Below, piece by piece: positions 53,857-61,629 of a DNA stretch of 64,000 nt. Where the stretch lies: positions 1 through 64,000 of the forward strand of contig NZ_MCIB01000001.1 of assembly GCF_003609645.1 (NCBI RefSeq), written 5' to 3'. The position numbers were made by a program, and so were the translations under genes. Every line of letters begins with the position of its first letter. Within the stretch, counting starts at the first letter, position 1. The notes beneath the pieces are model-generated. The model ran no database searches and was not told the DNA's origin. It was given only the letters and a program-made list of their open reading frames with translations. Source of the DNA: Thermohalobacter berrensis (GTDB lineage: Bacteria; Bacillota; Clostridia; Tissierellales; Thermohalobacteraceae).

Positions 53857-55104
53857 ATGGGAGATTTAATAACAGCGATTGATCTCGGAACTTCAAAAGT
53901 ATGTGTAATGATTGCTGAAATAGATGAAAAAGGTAAGACGCAAATAATTGGGTTAGGAAAAAGCCCATGTAAAGGTATAAAGAAGGGTATAGTAGTTGAT
54001 ATAGAAGCAACAACCAATTCAATATTAGAGGCAGTAGAACAAGCAGAAAATATGGCAGATATTGAAGTTGAAGAAGCATTTATCAATATACCTGGTGGTT
54101 ATACAAATTTAATTAAGAATAAAGGTGTTATTGCTGTCTCTAATGAAGATAGAGAGATTACTATGGAAGATGTAAAAAGGGTGTTAAACTCAGCTACTAT
54201 AGTATCTATACCTCAAGATCAGAGGATAATTGATGTTGTTCCTAATCAATATATAATTGATGGCTATGATGAAATTAAAGACCCAATTGGTATGGTAGGA
54301 ATAAGATTAGAAGTTGATTGTGATATAATTACAGGATCAGTAACTTCAGTTTTAAATTTAGTGAGAAGTGTAAATAGATCTGGTATTGAAGTTTTAGGAA
54401 TAATAATGGAGCCACTGGCTACTTCTGAAGCTGTACTTACTAGAGATGAAAAAGAATTAGGAGTTCTTTTAGTAGATATTGGGTCAGGTACTACAGATTT
54501 ATCTTTATTTAAACATGGGAGATTAATATACTCTAATTTAATTCCAGTAGCCGGTAACCATATTACTAATGATATTTCAGTTGGTTTAAGGATACCATTT
54601 AAAGAGAGTGAAGATATTAAGAAAAAGCATGGCTTAGCCTATGTTCCTTTAGCTAAAGAAGAAAATGTAATAGAAATAAAACCTATTTCTATTGATGAAA
54701 CTATAAAAGTTAATGAAGTAAACTTAGCCCAGATTATAGAGGCTAGAATAAGTGAAATATTTGAGCTTATTAATTCAGATATAATTAATAAAGGAATAAA
54801 AAATGAGATTTTGACAGGAGTAGTTTTAACAGGTGGTGGTGTAAACTACTTTAACGGAATTAAAGAACTTGGCTCGAAAATATTTGGTTTGCCAGTTAGA
54901 TTAGGACAACCCAATATAATAGGTGCAAAAGAACCAATTTTTTCTACTGGTGTTGGATTGGTAAATTACGGATATAAGAGGAAATTCAATTATTACATAG
55001 AATATAATAATGTGGAGAATAAAAATTCAAAACATAGAAAAGGATTTTCAACTTCAAAAAATGTAATGAATTTTATAAAAAAAATATGGGATGAATATTT
55101 TTAA
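53857..55104 (+). CDS. ftsA: cell division protein FtsA
   Basis: A 415-residue actin-like ATPase that ties FtsZ to the membrane. Nucleotide motifs: ITAIDLGTSKVCVMIAE, LVDIGSGTTDLSLFKHG and VLTGGGVNYFNGI. The 1C domain lies at ~85-165, and the C-terminus ends in an amphipathic stretch (VMNFIKKIWDEYF) that can bind membrane. AGAGGGGGC precedes the start. It is transcribed with ftsZ. Confidence 0.96.
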   Translation: MGDLITAIDLGTSKVCVMIAEIDEKGKTQIIGLGKSPCKGIKKGIVVDIEATTNSILEAVEQAENMADIEVEEAFINIPGGYTNLIKNKGVIAVSNEDREITMEDVKRVLNSATIVSIPQDQRIIDVVPNQYIIDGYDEIKDPIGMVGIRLEVDCDIITGSVTSVLNLVRSVNRSGIEVLGIIMEPLATSEAVLTRDEKELGVLLVDIGSGTTDLSLFKHGRLIYSNLIPVAGNHITNDISVGLRIPFKESEDIKKKHGLAYVPLAKEENVIEIKPISIDETIKVNEVNLAQIIEARISEIFELINSDIINKGIKNEILTGVVLTGGGVNYFNGIKELGSKIFGLPVRLGQPNIIGAKEPIFSTGVGLVNYGYKRKFNYYIEYNNVENKNSKHRKGFSTSKNVMNFIKKIWDEYF

Positions 55105-55130
55105 CTAAGAGAAAGTAAGGGGGTTATAAT

Positions 55131-56228
55131 GTGTTTGAATTTGATGTAGATACAGATCAATTTGCACGCATAAAAGTTATTGGAGTAGGTGGTGGAGGTA
55201 ATAATGCAGTAAATAGAATGATAGAATCTCAAGTTCAAGGGATAGAGTTTATAGCAGTTAATACTGATAAGCAAGCCCTTCACACTTCAAAGGCAGAACA
55301 AAAAATACAAATTGGAGAAAAATTAACAAGAGGACTTGGAGCTGGAGCCAATCCAGAAATAGGTAAAAAAGCTGCTGAGGAAAGTAGAAATGATATAACT
55401 GAAGCTATAAAAGGAGCAGATATGGTATTTATTACTGCTGGGATGGGTGGTGGAACAGGAACAGGAGCTGCCCCTATTGTGGCAGAAATAGCAAAAGAAA
55501 TGGATATACTTACAGTAGGTGTTGTTACAAAGCCTTTTATGTTTGAAGGTAGAAAGAGAATGTTACATGCTGAAAAAGGAATTGAAGAATTAAAAAGTAG
55601 AGTTGATACCCTTGTAACAATACCTAATGATAGACTTTTACAAGTTGTTGAGAAAAAGACGTCAATTATGGATGCATTTAAAATAGCAGATGATGTTTTA
55701 AGGCAAGGTATCCAGGGTATTTCAGATTTGATTGCCGTACCTGGCTTAGTTAACTTAGACTTTGCAGATGTAAAAACTATTATGTTACAACAAGGTTTAG
55801 CCCATATGGGTATAGGAAGGGCAAATGGAGAAGGCAGGGCAGCTGAAGCAGCAAAACAAGCAATTCAAAGTCCACTTCTTGAAACTTCAATTGAGGGAGC
55901 AAAAGGTGTACTTCTTAATATTACAGGTGGACCAAACTTAGGATTATTTGAAGTAAACGAAGCTGCTGACCTTATAAAACAGGCAGTTGACCCAGATGCT
56001 AATATTATATTTGGTGCTGTAGTTGATGAAAACTTAAAAGATGATATTAAAATTACTGTTATTGCAACTGGTTTTTCAGAAGAAAACAAAGAAAGCCAGA
56101 AACGAGAAAGTAATAATCAAACGATACAGAATAAAAGAAATACTGATAAACACGTAGTATCAAATATTAATGATTTTGATTCAGATGATTTGGATATTCC
56201 AACATTTTTAAGAAAAAGAAATAAATAA
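55131..56228 (+). CDS. ftsZ: cell division GTPase FtsZ
   Basis: A 365-residue tubulin-like protein that forms the division ring. [18 protein letters not shown], the GTP loop [19 protein letters not shown], the T7 loop region [11 protein letters not shown]-like ([16 protein letters not shown]) and the C-terminal peptide [13 protein letters not shown] (binding FtsA/SepF) are all present. GTG start behind AAGGGGG. A terminator follows. Confidence 0.98.
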   Translation: MFEFDVDTDQFARIKVIGVGGGGNNAVNRMIESQVQGIEFIAVNTDKQALHTSKAEQKIQIGEKLTRGLGAGANPEIGKKAAEESRNDITEAIKGADMVFITAGMGGGTGTGAAPIVAEIAKEMDILTVGVVTKPFMFEGRKRMLHAEKGIEELKSRVDTLVTIPNDRLLQVVEKKTSIMDAFKIADDVLRQGIQGISDLIAVPGLVNLDFADVKTIMLQQGLAHMGIGRANGEGRAAEAAKQAIQSPLLETSIEGAKGVLLNITGGPNLGLFEVNEAADLIKQAVDPDANIIFGAVVDENLKDDIKITVIATGFSEENKESQKRESNNQTIQNKRNTDKHVVSNINDFDSDDLDIPTFLRKRNK

Positions 56229-56231
56229 GAG

Positions 56232-56272
56232 AAATCCCTTTTCTTTTGAAAAGAAAAGGGATTTTTTTTGTT
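56232..56272 (+). terminator. terminator of ftsA-ftsZ
   Basis: A 14-bp perfect stem AAATCCCTTTTCTT / 56251-56264 with a five-base loop and T8 tail. Confidence 0.95.
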
Positions 56273-56274
56273 TT

Positions 56275-56321
56275 TTCGACTTCAGCATATGACAGATTTT
56301 TAAAGCATAGTATTGTATAAT
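56275..56321 (+). promoter_or_regulatory. Spo0A-type promoter of spoIIGA-sigE
   Basis: TTCGACT (56275-56281) is a Spo0A box (AGTCGAA) on the other strand, one mismatch from TGTCGAA. ATGACA (56289-56294) and TATAAT (56316-56321) are 21 bp apart, close to the overlong 22-bp spacing of the Spo0A-dependent spoIIG promoter in Bacillus subtilis. Confidence 0.6.
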
Positions 56322-56389
56322 ATGAATAAATTGAATTTCAAATGAATATGAGTAGAATAGAGGAAGTTTTTCCCAAAGGGGGATAATAA

Positions 56390-57283
56390 GTGTACATATA
56401 TGCAGAATATTTATTGCTAGAAAACTTTATAATTAACTTTATTATATTATATGTAACTAAACATTTTTCAAGAACAGAAACTAGTAGATTAAGACTAGTT
56501 ATTGCTTCTATTATTGGAGCATTATACACATTAGTTGTTTTTTTTCCTTCTTTAAAGTTTATGACTACGTTTATAATAAAACTTTCCATATCAATTTTAA
56601 TTATAATTATAGCTTTTAATCCAGTTAGGTTGAGGAAGTTTTTGACACTAATAGCTACTTTTTATGTAGTATCTTTTGTTTTTGCAGGTGCAGCCCTTGC
56701 ATTATTTTATCTATCAGATTTTGAAGTTTACGTAGGAAATGGAATTTTTTACATAAATAACTTTCCTTTGAGATTATTAATTATTGCAATTATAACTTCT
56801 TGGATATTAATAAAGTTTTCATGGGGATATATACAATCAAAACTTAGTAAAGCTAGAGTTTTTATTCCTATTACTATTGAAGCAAATCATAATAGTGTTG
56901 ATATAGTAGCTTTATTGGATACTGGAAATTCTTTGAAAGACCCAATTACTGATATACCTGTAATAATTGCTGAATTTTCAGCTATAAAAAATTTACTACC
57001 AAAAGATGTTCAAAATATTTTTTTAAAATATAAAGAAAATAGTCTTGAAATTATTTCATCAATAATGGAAGAATCGATACAAGAAATGAAGTTTAGACTA
57101 ATTCCTTTTAAATCTCTAGGCAAGGAAAATGGTATGCTTATAGGTTTTAAACCAGATAGGGTAATAGTTAATGAAAAAGATGCAATAAAAAATGTAACAA
57201 ATATTATTGTTGGAATTTATAATAACAAACTTTCTAATGAAAATGATTATAAGGCATTATTACATCCAGATCTTTTAGATTAG
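56390..57283 (+). CDS. spoIIGA: sigma-E processing peptidase SpoIIGA
   Basis: 297 residues. The N-terminal half has five hydrophobic helices ([21 protein letters not shown] onward in pieces). The C-terminal half is an aspartic protease domain with [23 protein letters not shown] (Asp177-Thr-Gly). It cleaves the pro-sequence of sigma-E in the mother cell after a signal from the forespore. GTG start behind AAAGGGGG. The substrate gene sigE follows after 16 bases. Confidence 0.95.
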   Translation: MYIYAEYLLLENFIINFIILYVTKHFSRTETSRLRLVIASIIGALYTLVVFFPSLKFMTTFIIKLSISILIIIIAFNPVRLRKFLTLIATFYVVSFVFAGAALALFYLSDFEVYVGNGIFYINNFPLRLLIIAIITSWILIKFSWGYIQSKLSKARVFIPITIEANHNSVDIVALLDTGNSLKDPITDIPVIIAEFSAIKNLLPKDVQNIFLKYKENSLEIISSIMEESIQEMKFRLIPFKSLGKENGMLIGFKPDRVIVNEKDAIKNVTNIIVGIYNNKLSNENDYKALLHPDLLD

Positions 57284-57299
57284 TTGGGGGGGAGACAAG

Positions 57300-58031
57300 G
57301 TGTTAAAATTTACTGACAAGCTAAAGTTATTTTTAAAGGTTAATTACATTAAAATTTTAAAAAAGTTTAAATTGTATAAAGAAGAAGAGATATTTTATAT
57401 AGGAGGTAGTGAAGTATTACCACCTCCTTTGACACCTGAAGAGGAGAGTTATTTAGTATCTAGGCTAGAAGAAGATGATTCAGTAAGATCAATTTTAATT
57501 GAAAGGAATTTACGTCTAGTTGTTTACATAGCAAGAAAATTTGAAAATACAGGTGTAGGTGTAGAAGATTTAATATCTATTGGAACAATAGGCTTAATTA
57601 AAGCAGTAAATACATTTAAACCAGATAAAAAAATAAAGCTTGCAACATATGCATCTAAATGTATAGAAAATGAAATATTAATGTTTTTAAGAAGAAACAG
57701 TAAAACTAAAACAGAAATATCTTTTGATGAGCCTTTAAATATAGATTGGGATGGAAATGAGTTATTATTGTCTGATATTTTAGGTACAGAAAATGATATA
57801 ATTTTTAAATTTTTAGAAGAAGAAGTTGATAAAGAACTTTTAGATGAAGCAATGAAAAAACTACCTAAAAGAGAGAAAAAGATTATGGAATTAAGGTTTG
57901 GGTTAAACAATGGTGAAGAAAAAACTCAGAAAGAGGTTGCTGACCTTCTAGGCATTTCTCAGTCATATATTTCTAGATTAGAAAAAAGGATTATAAAGAG
58001 GTTAAGAAAAGAGATAAATAGAATGATATAA
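57300..58031 (+). CDS. sigE: pro-sigma-E, mother-cell sporulation sigma factor
   Basis: 243 residues. A basic N-terminal pro-sequence (~1-30) is followed by [20 protein letters not shown]. Region 2 has [39 protein letters not shown], given here as a domain running ~68-110. Region 4 ends with [25 protein letters not shown]. It directs mother-cell genes after engulfment begins. GTG start behind GGGGGGGAG. Processing enzyme is encoded just upstream. Confidence 0.96.
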   Translation: MLKFTDKLKLFLKVNYIKILKKFKLYKEEEIFYIGGSEVLPPPLTPEEESYLVSRLEEDDSVRSILIERNLRLVVYIARKFENTGVGVEDLISIGTIGLIKAVNTFKPDKKIKLATYASKCIENEILMFLRRNSKTKTEISFDEPLNIDWDGNELLLSDILGTENDIIFKFLEEEVDKELLDEAMKKLPKREKKIMELRFGLNNGEEKTQKEVADLLGISQSYISRLEKRIIKRLRKEINRMI

Positions 58032-58058
58032 AGGCCGATCTTGGCCTTTATTTTTTTT
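58030..58058 (+). terminator. terminator after sigE
   Basis: AAAGGCC / GGCCTTT stem with a six-base loop and T8 tail. Confidence 0.93.
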
Positions 58059-58098
58059 AGAATAATATAAAAATCCTAAAGTATTTACTTTAATTATT

Positions 58099-58127
58099 GC
58101 ATAAAAAAGAAATTAAAGGCAATACTT
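58099..58127 (+). promoter_or_regulatory. sigma-F/sigma-G-type promoter of sigG
   Basis: GCATA (58099-58103), 14 bp, GGCAATACTT (58118-58127). This fits the forespore consensus GYATA and GGnnAnAnTw, so sigG is probably switched on by sigma-F and then by itself. Confidence 0.6.
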
Positions 58128-58134
58128 TAAAACT

Positions 58135-58162
58135 AAAGGGGGAAATATTAATGAAAGGATGA
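58135..58162 (+). promoter_or_regulatory. strong ribosome site and 3-codon mini-ORF before sigG
   Basis: AAAGGGGG (58135-58142) precedes ATG AAA GGA TGA (58151-58162). The sigG start codon comes 9 bases later behind only a weak, badly placed site. See the separate finding. Confidence 0.5.
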
Positions 58163-58171
58163 TATGTAGGG

Positions 58172-58945
58172 ATGCATATCAACAAAGTTGAAATATGCGG
58201 AGTAAATACTTCTGAACTACCTGTTTTTACAAATGAGGAAATGAGAAAACTTTTCGATAGGATACACGCTGGAGACCTAACAGCAAGGGAAGAGTTTATA
58301 AGAGGTAATTTAAGGTTAGTTTTAAGTGTAATCCAGCGGTTTAATAAAAGGGGAGAAAATGTAGATGATTTATTCCAAGTTGGATGTATTGGATTAATTA
58401 AAGCTATAGATAATTTTGATTTAAGTCAAAATGTTAAATTTTCTACTTATGCTGTACCAATGATTATTGGAGAAATAAGACGTTATTTAAGAGATAATAA
58501 CTCAATAAGAGTAAGTAGATCTCTTAGAGATATAGCTTATAAAGCTTTACAAGTTAGAGAACAATTAATGAGTAAAAATTCAAAAGAACCTACAATTACT
58601 GAAATAGCTAAAGAGCTTGATTTACCTAAAGAAGAAGTTGTATTTGCGTTAGATGCAATACAAGATCCAATATCTCTCTTTGAACCAATTTATCATGATA
58701 GTGGTGATGCTATTTACGTAATGGACCAAGTAAGTGATGAGAAAAGTGAAGATGAAACTTGGCTTGAAGGAATAGCATTGAGAGAAGGATTAAGAAAGCT
58801 AAATGAGAGAGAAAAATTAATACTAAATTTAAGGTTTTACGAAGGAAAAACACAAATGGAAGTTGCAGAAGAAATAGGTATATCTCAAGCACAGGTATCT
58901 AGGTTAGAAAAAACTGCATTAAAGCATATGAGAAAACTTATTTAA
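58172..58945 (+). CDS. sigG: forespore sporulation sigma factor sigma-G
   Basis: 257 residues. The N-terminus INKVEICGVNTSELPVFTNEEMRKLFDRI is highly typical of sigma-G. Region 2 has GNLRLVLSVIQRFNKRGENVDDLFQVG, region 3 SVRVSRSLRDIAYKAL-like (NNSIRVSRSLRDIAYKA), and region 4 MEVAEEIGISQAQVSRLEKTAL. It drives late forespore genes. The ATG at 58172 is the only good start for that N-terminus, but its ribosome site is weak (AAAGGA 12 bases upstream, or TAGGG touching it) and the start lies in a small hairpin loop. Confidence 0.96.
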   Translation: MHINKVEICGVNTSELPVFTNEEMRKLFDRIHAGDLTAREEFIRGNLRLVLSVIQRFNKRGENVDDLFQVGCIGLIKAIDNFDLSQNVKFSTYAVPMIIGEIRRYLRDNNSIRVSRSLRDIAYKALQVREQLMSKNSKEPTITEIAKELDLPKEEVVFALDAIQDPISLFEPIYHDSGDAIYVMDQVSDEKSEDETWLEGIALREGLRKLNEREKLILNLRFYEGKTQMEVAEEIGISQAQVSRLEKTALKHMRKLI

Positions 58946-58950
58946 CTAAA

Positions 58951-59041
58951 ATTTGCTCACCTTTTACAAAATTAGTAATAATTTAAGACAAGTTAATATA
59001 TTATTTTAATAAGAGTATAAATAATAAGAAGGTGAGCAAAT
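58951..59041 (+). promoter_or_regulatory. inverted repeat covering the ylmC ribosome site and start codon
   Basis: ATTTGCTCACCTT (58951-58963) is exactly complementary to AAGGTGAGCAAAT (59029-59041), i.e. the ylmC Shine-Dalgarno sequence and the first two bases of its ATG. The left arm begins 6 bases after the sigG stop. Confidence 0.6.
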
Positions 59042-59309
59042 GGTTAAGACTTCAGAGTTAAAGGAAAAAGAAGTGATAAATATAAGAGATGGGTCAAGAC
59101 TAGGATTAATTAGTGATATAGAAATTGATTTAAAAAGAGGTGAAATAAAAGCAATAGTAGTACCAGGTCATGGTAATTTATTTAGTTTATTTAATCGAAG
59201 GGGTGATTATATTATAGAATGGAGAAATATAAAAAAGATTGGTAAAGATGTAATATTAGTAGATCTCTCCCTAAATTGGGAAAGAGAAGATAGCGGAAAA
59301 AATATTTAA
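59040..59309 (+). CDS. ylmC: YlmC/YmxH family sporulation protein (PRC-barrel)
   Basis: An 89-residue single PRC-barrel protein: MVKTSELKEKEVINIRDGSRLG, ISDIEIDLKRGEIKAIVVPG, YIIEWRNIKKIGKDVILVDL. The YlmC/YmxH family is linked to sporulation and has no known biochemical activity. It follows sigG, as in many Clostridia. Its start region is complementary to the sequence just after sigG. Confidence 0.9.
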   Translation: MVKTSELKEKEVINIRDGSRLGLISDIEIDLKRGEIKAIVVPGHGNLFSLFNRRGDYIIEWRNIKKIGKDVILVDLSLNWEREDSGKNI

Positions 59310-59319
59310 ATTAAAAAAA

Positions 59320-59349
59320 TTGGACATAATTACAGAAATATATTATAAT
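59320..59349 (+). promoter_or_regulatory. promoter of nrdR
   Basis: TTGGAC (59320-59325), 18-bp spacer, TATAAT (59344-59349). The -10 lies at the start of a 31-bp tandem duplication. Confidence 0.55.
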
Positions 59350-59401
59350 TTGTAGCATAAAGTATAGATTATATTATAATTTGTAGCATAAAGTATAGAT
59401 T
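59339..59401. repeat. 31-bp tandem duplication upstream of nrdR
   Basis: The unit TATTATAATTTGTAGCATAA plus AGTATAGATT begins at 59341 and again at 59372 with no mismatch. Each copy has a TATAAT. Confidence 0.9.
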
Positions 59402-59416
59402 AAAAGGGGGAATTTT

Positions 59417-59878
59417 ATGATATGTCCCTATTGTGACTATTATGAAACAAAAGTTGTAGATTCACGTCCTACAGATGAAGGACAAGCAATAAGAAGAAGA
59501 AGAGAATGTACAAAGTGTGGTAAAAGATTTACTACCTATGAAAAAATTGAGGAAATTCCCCTTGTGGTTGTAAAAAAAGATGGAACTAGACAGTCCTTTA
59601 GTAGAAGTAAACTTTTAAATGGAATAATTAGAGCCTGTGAAAAAAGGCCTGTTTCTATTAAAGTAATGGAACAAATAGTAGATGAGATTGAAAAAAGTTT
59701 ATATAATTCTATGAAAAAAGAAATTACCACTAAAAAAATAGGCGAAATGGTAATGAATAAGCTAAAAAATGTTGATGAAGTAGCTTATGTAAGATTTGCT
59801 TCCGTTTATAGACAATTTAAAGATATAAACACTTTTATGGATGAACTTAAAAAGTTATTAGATGAAAAGAAATATTAA
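59417..59878 (+). CDS. nrdR: ribonucleotide reductase repressor NrdR
   Basis: 153 residues: a zinc ribbon with CPYC (residues 3-6) and CTKC (~31-34) flanking [18 protein letters not shown], then an ATP-cone domain ([39 protein letters not shown]). It senses dATP/ATP and represses ribonucleotide reductase genes. AAAAGGGGG precedes the start. No nrd genes are in the window. Confidence 0.97.
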   Translation: MICPYCDYYETKVVDSRPTDEGQAIRRRRECTKCGKRFTTYEKIEEIPLVVVKKDGTRQSFSRSKLLNGIIRACEKRPVSIKVMEQIVDEIEKSLYNSMKKEITTKKIGEMVMNKLKNVDEVAYVRFASVYRQFKDINTFMDELKKLLDEKKY

Positions 59879-59884
59879 AGCTGT

Positions 59885-59932
59885 AAATAAACTAAAAAGG
59901 ACTCTTTTGAGTCCTTTTTAGTTTATTTAAGA
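59885..59932 (+). terminator. terminator of nrdR
   Basis: A 20-bp perfect stem (59885-59904 with 59909-59928) and TTTT loop. Confidence 0.92.
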
Positions 59933-60080
59933 AAATATATTTTTATAGTATTATAAAGAAAAATGTGAAGTAGTATAAACACCTTAGTAGAGCAAGTTTA
60001 TCTATTTCTTTATGATAATTATATTTGCTTTAGAAATAATATTATAAATTAATATTTATTAAGAAAAAGGAAGTGAAAAA

Positions 60081-60902
60081 ATGGGGAATAATAAGTTTAT
60101 ATTAAATGAAAAAAATGGGGTTAAATATTATACAATACCTAGCTTTGATGAGACAGGGTTAATAAAGCATATGTTTACAACGAGAATTGGAGGAGTAAGT
60201 CCTAAACCTTATGATAGTTTAAACTTGGGATTTAATCTTGAAGATGAAAAAGAAAATGTCTTAAAGAACTATAAAATAGTTTCTGATGTTATGGAGGTTT
60301 CATTAGATAGTTGTGTCCTATCAGATCAAACACATGGTACTAATATAAGAATAGTTACTAAAGAAGACGCTGGAAAGGGGATTGTAAGACAAAAAGATTA
60401 TAAAAGTGTTGATGGACTTTTAACTGACATACCAGGATTGACTATATTTACTTTTTATGCAGATTGTGTACCGATTTTTTATTTGGATAAAGTAAAAAAG
60501 GTTGTTGGATTAGCCCATGGTGGATGGAGAGGTACTGTAGAAAAAATTGCAGGAAAAATGATTGATAAAATGATTAAGGTTTATGGATCTAGGCCAGAGG
60601 ATATACTTATAGGAATAGGACCATCTATAGGCCCTTGCTGCTATGAAGTCTCAGAAGATGTTTTTAAAAGATTTAACGAAAATTTTACAAACACTCGAAA
60701 TATGTTAAAAAAGAGGGGTTCAAGTAGATGGATGTTAAATTTATGGGAAGCTAATAGGGAAGCCTTAAAGGAAAAAGGAATTAAAAGTAGAAATATAACT
60801 ATAAGTAATTTATGTACAAGTTGTAACAATGATATTTTTTATTCCTATAGAAAAGAAAAAGGTAAAACAGGAAGAATGGCTGCTATTATTCAGCTTGTTT
60901 AA
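60081..60902 (+). CDS. pgeF: purine nucleoside phosphorylase / YfiH-family (PgeF) protein
   Basis: A 273-residue protein of the laccase-domain YfiH/YlmD family. The zinc/catalytic set is visible: LSDQTHGTNIRIV, FYADCVPIFYLD (Cys) and LAHGGWRGTVEKI (His), with IGIGPSIGPCCYEVSEDV. Members phosphorolyse or deaminate purine nucleosides and have been linked to editing of peptidoglycan precursors. Location next to the dcw cluster is usual (ylmD). Followed after 20 bases by the response regulator. Confidence 0.93.
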   Translation: MGNNKFILNEKNGVKYYTIPSFDETGLIKHMFTTRIGGVSPKPYDSLNLGFNLEDEKENVLKNYKIVSDVMEVSLDSCVLSDQTHGTNIRIVTKEDAGKGIVRQKDYKSVDGLLTDIPGLTIFTFYADCVPIFYLDKVKKVVGLAHGGWRGTVEKIAGKMIDKMIKVYGSRPEDILIGIGPSIGPCCYEVSEDVFKRFNENFTNTRNMLKKRGSSRWMLNLWEANREALKEKGIKSRNITISNLCTSCNNDIFYSYRKEKGKTGRMAAIIQLV

Positions 60903-60922
60903 CTACCTAGGAGGTGTAATTA

Positions 60923-61618
60923 TTGAATTTACAAAAGAAAATACTTGTAGTTGATGATGAAGAGCATATTGTAGAATTAATTAAGTTTAATTTAGAGAAA
61001 AATGGCTATGAAGTAGTTACAGCTTTTGAGGGTGAAGAAGCTTTAAATAAGGTATATGAAGAGGAACCAGATTTAGTAGTATTAGATCTAATGCTTCCGG
61101 GAATAGATGGGATAGAGGTCTGTAAAAGAATGAAAAGAGATTCAATAACGGAAAATATTCCAATAATTATGCTTACTGCAAAAAGTGAAGAAACTGACAA
61201 AGTTCTAGGACTAGAAATTGGTGCAGATGATTATATTACAAAACCCTTTAGTGTTAGAGAACTTATAGCTAGAGTAAAAGCTGTTTTAAGGAGAAGTAAA
61301 GATACTAAAAAAGAAGAAGCTCAGATAATAAAAGTTGGTGATATAACTATTGATATTGAAAAACATGAAGTTTCTAAAAATGGGGAAAAGATAGATTTAA
61401 CTCTTAAAGAGTTTGAGCTTTTAAAAATATTAGCTCAAAACAAAGGGAAAGTTCTTTCAAGAAATTATCTTTTAGACAAAGTTTGGGGATATGATTATTA
61501 TGGTGAGACTAGAACCGTAGATGTTCATATTAGACATTTAAGGAAGAAAATTGAAGATGAGAATAAACACTTTAAATATATAGAGACCATTAGAGGAGTA
61601 GGCTATAAAATGAAATAG
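60923..61618 (+). CDS. phoP: OmpR/PhoB-type response regulator, probable PhoP
   Basis: 231 residues: receiver domain with the acidic pocket Asp11-Asp12 and phospho-acceptor Asp55 (LVVLDLMLPGIDG), then a winged helix (LTLKEFELLKILAQNKGKVLSR, DYYGETRTVDVHIRHLRKKI). TTG start behind CTAGGAGGTG. The kinase gene follows by 11 bases. Identity as PhoP is supported by the kinase type and by three PhoP boxes in this window, one directly downstream, but sequence alone cannot exclude a related WalR/ResD-type regulator. Confidence 0.85.
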   Translation: MNLQKKILVVDDEEHIVELIKFNLEKNGYEVVTAFEGEEALNKVYEEEPDLVVLDLMLPGIDGIEVCKRMKRDSITENIPIIMLTAKSEETDKVLGLEIGADDYITKPFSVRELIARVKAVLRRSKDTKKEEAQIIKVGDITIDIEKHEVSKNGEKIDLTLKEFELLKILAQNKGKVLSRNYLLDKVWGYDYYGETRTVDVHIRHLRKKIEDENKHFKYIETIRGVGYKMK

Positions 61619-61629
61619 AGGGGGAAGAA

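Noticed and set aside
59339-59401. CRISPR-like repeat
   Set aside because: Two adjacent copies with no spacer; it is a tandem duplication.
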